A stretch of DNA of 64,000 nucleotides, from NCBI GenBank assembly GCA_016508695.1, contig VNKQ01000003.1, positions 2,356,001 to 2,420,000 on the forward strand, read 5' to 3'. Under the pieces are notes generated by a model, which saw only the letters and a list, made by a program, of their open reading frames with translations, ran no database searches and was not told the origin of the DNA. The number at the start of each line of letters is the position of its first letter. The first letter of the stretch is position 1. A program made the translations under genes and the position numbers. The stretch comes from Hyphodiscus hymeniophilus. Taxonomy: Eukaryota > Ascomycota > Leotiomycetes > Helotiales > Hyphodiscaceae. Below are positions 58,041-64,000 of the stretch, in pieces.

Positions 58041-59238
58041 TCAGACAGGTAAACCCCTAGCTCGCCTCTCATCCTCCACCCTCTTATCCTCGACCCGGGC
58101 AAGGAACTCCTGCCGCGACTTATAAGCCCCCTTACTCTTCCCCGCTGCATCCAACTCATCCGCGATCCCCTCTTTATCCACGAATTGTGCCCAATCCATC
58201 GCGCTCTTATCCACTGTATTCATTTTCTTGGCTCCTTTCCCTATGTCCACCAACGCTACTTCACTCTCCTTCCTTGGTCCGAAGTGAAGATCTGTCCGTA
58301 TAGGCAACTCGGTTACGGGCTCAAAGACGGATTTCCTGGCTCGCTTTAGAGGGCGTTTGGGTTTTGCTGAAGGAGAGAGGGGGTCTGCGGCTGGTTCCGG
58401 GGCTGTGGCGGGAGTGGGCTGAGTTTGGGATGCGAGGAAGAGTTTCGCTTCTGCCGAATTGCGAGGGACGAGTTTTTGCTCTGTGTGTATCTTGCCAGCG
58501 AAATTATAGGTACGTTTTATCATGACCATCGACTCAGGATCATCTCCCAGCGTGCTCGATGATCTTCCGTGTTCCCTCCCATTCTGTAGATTTCGATTCG
58601 TATTAGGGCTTAAATTAGGGCTTAAAGAGCTTCTGGTTTCGATTGCGGATTCAATGGTCGGTTCTGGAACTATAGATTTGCCAGAAATCATGTTCGCCCA
58701 TAAGGCATCGACGTCCACTGTAGCTGCTGCGGTGTCTGCGAGGGGTTTCTTCTTCTCTTCTTTCCTATTTAGAAATCAGCTTCTTCCAACTTTGTATGGA
58801 ATGGAAACGAGCCAGGGAATGGATAGAAACATACTCTTGAGCCCTCATACTCCTCGTCTTAACCAATCCCCCCTCACCACCCTCATCTTCCCCGTCCTCA
58901 TCCATATCCTTGCCCTTCCTGCCTCCTTTCCTCTTCTTCTGCCTCTTCAACCCTCGCTCAATGATAGCCTCATCACCTGAATTGTCAAACCCCGCATCTT
59001 CAGCCTCTTCATCTTGTCCCCGTTTCCTTTTCGCACTTGCTTTGGGCGTCAGCTTCGAAGAACTCTTCGTTGAAGCCTTCGCAAATGTCTGCGTAAAGGT
59101 ACCATTCGCATTGTCCTCGGTCTCTGATCCCTCATCCGAGGACGCATCAGATGCTACAACTGGTGCTGTATCGGGCGCGAAGTCAGAGTCTTCATCGGAA
59201 GCGTAATCTTCGTCGTCGGGGATAAGTTCTGGAGGCAT
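58041..59238 (-). CDS. SWC5: SWR1 complex subunit SWC5 (BCNT/CFDP1 family)
   Basis: Two exons, 59238-58835 and 58764-58041, with a 70-nt intron; 375 aa. The N-terminus is highly acidic (DDEDYASDEDSDFAP), then Lys/Arg-rich with a nuclear-signal-like stretch (RGLKRQKKRKGGRKGKD). The C-terminal 80 residues are the BCNT-C domain: DWAQFVDKEGIADELDAAGK and YKSRQEFLARVEDKR, with the conserved W, F, DEL and FL.RV residues. Swc5 takes part in SWR1-driven exchange of H2A for H2A.Z. An acidic N-terminus that contacts histones, plus a C-terminal BCNT domain, is the family layout. Confidence 0.92.
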
Positions 59239-59491
59239 GACTGAGAACTTATGTGATGTTGTTTATTTCGAGAATCGGATTAGCACAAGGCTGAAGTCTG
59301 TGTTTCGGCGCGCTTAACAAGCGGCTCTGGCGGACTAGCAGGCTGAATTGATTCGCTGCGCTTAGACGCCTACAGTACCTGTTCTTGCCCCAATTTGATT
59401 TTCTAGATTCGCTCCGCGTAGGTGTGTGAAGAGCTGCATAGTTCAGCGTCGGGAAGACCTTTTTGTCTGCACTACTGAGCCAGCTATTAGA

Positions 59492-60106
59492 ATGTCCGAT
59501 CCTCTCCCAGAATATGCGTACACAGCCATTCAGGATGGTCACGTTCGTATCCTGGAAGTCTTGCCGGGGCGAGATTATGACCCAATCGTCTGTCTGATTC
59601 ATGGATCTAGCCTGGACGAGCGTCCCTACTACGAAGCTTTATCCTACGTTTGCAGAGATCCACCAGCCCTTCTGCCCAGTATCTACACTGTGGATTCTCC
59701 AGAACGCTTTTCCCGTGCGAAAGAGGACATGCACACCTGCAAGACAAGCCATATTTCCTCAAATCACTGCAACTCTGAGCTGCGCTCTCATCATACTTCG
59801 GCATTCCGAACAGTCAAGGCGTTTGTGGGTGAATGCAGTCTGTATCAATCAGAGGATTTGGGCGAGCAGTGTACACAAGTGGGGATGAGTTATATACCCC
59901 GCGACGGAGAAGCTCAAGAGACAGCACGGGAAGGGTTTCATGCAGACGGCCCTCGGATACGCAGGGACTTCTCTCAACATGATGCATTGAAAAACTTCGC
60001 TGTGTCCTCGAATGGCTATCTAGCCTCGGTGCCCGTCTCTTCTCGACCGGGAGGTTTGTTATGCGGATCATGGGCGCCGCAGTACCTTTCGTTCTTAGGG
60101 CTCTGA
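59492..60106 (+). pseudogene. HET-domain gene, frameshifted
   Basis: From ATG 59492 (MSDPLPEYAYTAI) one frame carries VRILEVLPG and YYEALSYVCRDP, where HET proteins have YxALSYVWGDP. The next core motifs then appear in another frame: NAFPVRK and SRRLWVNAVCINQ (consensus LWIDAICINQ). The following motif EDLGEQCTQVGM is back in the first frame; the junction CAGAGGAT is one G short of a clean CAG-GAG-GAT. At least two frame changes plus the WG to CR change break the domain. No downstream domain is present: the frame stops at 60106. HET genes mediate non-self recognition cell death in fungi and are often found decayed. Confidence 0.7.
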
Positions 60107-63100
60107 GTGGTGGGTAAGGTATTAGTTGATTGGTGAATGTTACGTATAGGGCTTGATGTATGGAGAAGCATCGAAGAATATGGGGTCGGAAGTTGAAACG
60201 CTAATTGTTGTGTAACAACTAACCTTCTTCCTCTACATAGGCTTGCGAATGAAGTAGGATTCTGATCAGAAGTACCACTCGCTTTTGAGACATCTCCCAA
60301 CGCAGCACACTACGCCTCCCACGCCTCCCACAACTCCATCAATGATTTTCCAGCGTTCCTGGGAATTCAACGGTGGTGTACAGGCTATTTACGAACTCTG
60401 ATAGCTGCGAAAACCTAGTGGCGGTGCAGGGAGAAGTGTCCGTGAACCAAACCACGCGGGGCGCCGACGATGTAAATGTAAGTTACTGTACTTCCAAGCT
60501 GCTAAGCTCAGGGATATTCGGAAGTGACTGCGGCAAGACTGATGGAGAATGATGGCAATGTCGAATTTTTGATGGTCTGTAAGATTCAGAGCAGCTGGAT
60601 CCAGTAGTACCCATGTTTTGTCTCGTTGTTACATGAGGGGGCTCTCGACGCGGGGATGCACGTTATGCTGTTGTACTGATGGCACTGGTACCGCAGATGC
60701 AACACATCGCCAAATAATATACGTCGCTCATGGGCGGATTTGGCGCGAGCCAGATCGGAGAAATTCAAGGGAATCAAGTATTCTTCAATCATGCTTCGAT
60801 CAAAATCACAAATGTGCTGTACTACTGTATAGGCCAGGAATACGAGGTACAGTGGTTCGAAAACCCGATGTCGTTGTGCTCAGTAAACGTGATCACGGAT
60901 CTCATGTGTACTTCCGCACATTCGGTGTCATTATACCTTAGTGAGATAGTATCATTCGCAACGATGTGTTTGGCCTCACGTTGAAGAGGTGAAGGAAGGC
61001 TCGAAAAGAGTCTAAAAAGAGGCGTGGCTCGCGATCGCGGGGATGTGTTATTGTCAGCGAAGATGGAAGATTATTGAATGGATGACTAGGAGTTTTGGAG
61101 GAGGCCGATCCCTTCGGAGAAAAATGGAGCATTTCTTCTGCTATGCTATAGAGCTTCAGTGCTTCACCAAGTCACGGTACCGAGTCTTTCATCCCGATGA
61201 ATCCTCTTCTCGCAACCCTACGGCTTCAGCATCTCATGACTAAAGTCTCACTTATATCCAAGCTCTCCGCTCGAGAGCGTCTTCGGCCCAAAAATCAGAA
61301 TCGCCTCGAACGGCTCCTCATTGTTTGCATAGCCCGGAAAGATCTCCGCAACCAGCCGCATCCAATAATAGGCAGGACTCGCGGGTGTTCCTCGTTCGGC
61401 AACCAAGACAGTGATCAACGAAATCGAAATCAATTGTCCTCATTCCTCGACCTGCCAGAGACAGGATGTGCGCAAACAATGCAAGACAAAATTGAGGGTC
61501 TGCGAAATCGAAGCAAGGGTCTCCCCCCCTGTCTAAGCGTCTCGTATTGATAACGACATATCTGGGGTAAGCTTGGCCGTGAGGCGCTATTCCATTCTTT
61601 GTTCTGAAGAAAGAAGAAAGGAGCCGCGGTAGGAGAGTAGGAGAAGCTATCGGGGGGCGAGTAGTTTTAGGGAGAATGTCCGCGCGGGGGGGGTCCATCG
61701 AATCATCAGCATGATAAGGGATGAGACGGGATGGATGCATGTGGTGGGAGGCGCGTCTGCTTGGGTTGGGACTTTGCAGCAGGAGGACTTCAATTGGGAA
61801 GGAGGGAAAGCCCGGCTGCCGGTGTAATGAGCGATGAGGCCATTCTTGAGAGGGTAGGAGGGGTGCTTGGAAGTGATTGACTTGTTGTAGACCGAAATCT
61901 GGAATATTTGATGTTTGTTGTAGCTTTGTAAGAACTGCTCAAGGGGGCACCTTGATTGGCTCCAGACTTCCAGAAAAGATGAAGATCGCCAAGCATTCGA
62001 GGGGGGTTTGCGCCATTGGGAAGGTCTCTGGATTCGCGCCAATTATTCGCGTCTTGAGCATTCTTCTCCCCCCTTTTCTTCTTTTCCTCTTTGTATCTAG
62101 TAGTGAGTGGTAGGGTGGTGCTACAGAAAGTTAAAGTTGCCGCGAGATGGAGATGGTGCTGGAAATCGCGTATGATTTGGAGTAGGTATGGTTTGCGTTA
62201 GTGTGTTGAAGTTGGAGAAGCAGCTCATTAGATGGGCTGGAGGGCTGGAAGTGGAGGAACTGGTGGAGCAGTGAGAAGCGGATGATGACGCCTCGGAGCG
62301 CGAGATGTATGCGAGACAATGCGAGACCATGCGGGTATACAAGGGTAGATTATCGAGAATCGAGGTACATCTATCTGGTGCATCAATTCCAAGGAGCAGT
62401 CGTGAGGATAGTGATGCCTTCATCCACTACTCTTCACATAATCTGGGAGACTGGGAGATCCGCCAGAACAAGATGTTTGGAGAAATGATGGGCGAGATGG
62501 GCGAGATGGGCGACATGGACGTTTCACCTGCATTCAACCGCATGAAGTAGCATGATCCATCCCTGTAGACTTCCAGAAGACGCCCCCTAGAAGAGACGCA
62601 CACGATGGCCACGACGGGGGCAGGAAATGTTGTGCGTCGACCATTGAAGCATCGATCACCTTGCGGTATCTTGTGCTTCCTTTTCTGCTCCTCCATCGAC
62701 GAGCCTTGCGTGGTCTTGAGATGTCGTGAGCGCCTTCTGATTGCTCGGATTGATTCTCGAGGTAGACGACGAGACAATGTTTGAGGAAGACGGTGTATAC
62801 GGGAAAACAAACCACCGTAAATGGAATTCTCGTGCGCGGATTGGGATTGTTTATGTTGATACGAGATTAGTTGTGGGGTTGAGCACCGAAAGCAGCGCGT
62901 GGTGCACTGGTGGCCCCTGGCCTCCCTCTGTCTAGTATCTGTCAAAGGTGTGGCTTCAACGAGGCTGGCAATCTGGCAGGTCCAAGATGTGTTGCCATGT
63001 GCCGCTCTGGGGGGTTTGTGTGATTGTTGAGGATATAAAGAAAACCCATCCGGACGGACTCGTACTATTGGACTGATTAATCAGAGTAACACCAACCCGC

Positions 63101-64000
63101 AGCCACCCTTTTATCCCGTGCCTTCGAATCTGCCTGTTTCCAATATTGCATGTTATTTGAAGAGAGTGAGTGAGAGCGGCCTGGGAGGATATCGCTGGTC
63201 CGTGGGTATATTGAACCCATGAACATACATGAAAGTGGTAACTCAAGACACGCCTAGCACCAGAATGGCTTGAGTGAGGTTGCAGTGAGGATTTGAGAGG
63301 ACTCAGAGGGAGGAAACTCTGGGTTCAGCCGCCGTGTAACAATGATTATTGACGAGGAAAAGGAAAAGTCCAAAGATACGCGCGAACATAGGAGGATCCT
63401 CCGTAGGGACATAAGAACCAAAACACATGTCTGGTCGAACCTCCAACACTCACGTCCCTCGGTCTCTTTGCACAAGCCGCAAGCAACTGGAAGCATTACA
63501 TTACATGGCATCGCACTCCTGGATTGCGGGTTGTCCGGATGTGGAAATGTCAGCAGGATGGTGGAAGTGAATGTCACTGATTGGGGATATCCAGGCACGC
63601 ACACATTGGGTGGACTGTGGGAGTGGTGGATCTTGGATCTTGGTGGTGCATTGATGATGGTACTTAGACCATGATGGCCTCCTTTTCTCTACGGACCACC
63701 TCGAATCTTGGAGTTGAAGAAAGCATCTCACATGTTTACTTGAGTAGAGCAGCTGGGCATATAGCTCATAAGAGGAGGGTTTGTTCTTCTTCTACCACGG
63801 GTCTTCGTCAACAAACATTGTAAACTTACACACTACACTATGCACATGCGTTCGTCCATCAACTGCTGGCCGGTCCTGACTCCTGACGAGTTCGGATGTC
63901 CGTCCAGCAATACGAGTGGCCTCCCGCTTAGGCGATGGATCCTAAAATACCTTGCCGGCCACGTAAGGTTAAGAGCGAAGAGAGCAATCACTCGGTAGTA
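60107..64000. other. 3.9 kb without a supportable gene
   Basis: Several frames of 80-170 aa occur on both strands, but none has recognisable domains, plausible composition or an exon chain. The largest (62427-62945, minus) contains the translated 9-bp repeat. Probably the promoter side of a gene beyond the right edge plus decayed sequence. Confidence 0.45.
62487..62511. repeat. GAGATGGGC 9-bp tandem repeat
   Basis: Two exact units (62494-62502, 62503-62511) preceded by a partial unit and followed by a diverged one (gacatggac). Confidence 0.85.

Noticed and set aside
62427..62945. 172-aa minus-strand frame
   Set aside because: Includes the translated 9-bp repeat and has no recognisable domain.
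1..64000. CRISPR arrays, bacterial operons, intact transposons
   Set aside because: No regularly spaced repeats, transposase, reverse transcriptase or long terminal repeats were recognised; the gene structure is fungal.

Overview
Eukaryotic DNA from a filamentous ascomycete (Pezizomycotina). The evidence is protein-coding genes on both strands, each with its own promoter, split by 37-194 nt introns with GT-AG borders and CTAAC-like branch sites, plus fungal families: HET domain, TAP-like hydrolase, fungal S41 peptidase, EasG-like reductase, LSC1, APM4 and ELP3. I cannot place it below that level with confidence. No tRNA, rRNA, CRISPR array, bacterial operon or intact transposon was recognised.

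Layout. 0.4-11 kb holds metabolic and secreted or membrane proteins: a GT31-like glycosyltransferase (+), then on the minus strand a membrane-anchored TAP-type alpha/beta hydrolase, a secreted S41 peptidase and a nucleoside-hydrolase-fold protein. 11-14 kb holds two uncharacterised minus-strand genes. 16-21 kb holds an M18 aspartyl aminopeptidase and a large Ser/Pro-rich disordered protein. 21.1-27.4 kb is a gene-poor stretch rich in simple repeats. 27.4-36.4 kb holds two transcription/chromatin genes in tandem, the Paf1-complex subunit CTR9 and the RSC/SWI-SNF ATPase STH1/SNF2. 38.8-46.3 kb holds a RING-type zinc-finger protein, a 2-oxoglutarate/Fe(II) dioxygenase, an NmrA/EasG-like reductase and a small membrane protein. 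47.7-52.8 kb is a conserved housekeeping block: AP-2 mu (APM4), succinyl-CoA ligase alpha (LSC1) and Elongator subunit ELP3, the last two divergent from a very short shared promoter. 53.5-60.1 kb holds a C2H2 protein, a broken HSDL2-like SDR, an SDR relic next to a 40-bp perfect palindrome, SWC5 and a frameshifted HET gene. 60.1-64 kb has no supportable gene.

Exon structures were worked out by hand. For the multi-exon genes the exon sums are divisible by three and family motifs run across the junctions. The one exception among intact-looking genes is ELP3, which lacks one base in a run of five G. Notable observations: the ELP3 frameshift; a RING finger whose last Cys pair forms only when a 63-nt stop-free, frame-neutral intron is removed; the 40-bp palindrome; a GC-AG intron in the S41 peptidase; and three decaying genes (SDR, SDR relic, HET) clustered in 55-60 kb. 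I found no clearly new multi-gene system. The closest candidate is the small oxygenase + reductase pair at 42.4-45.1 kb.
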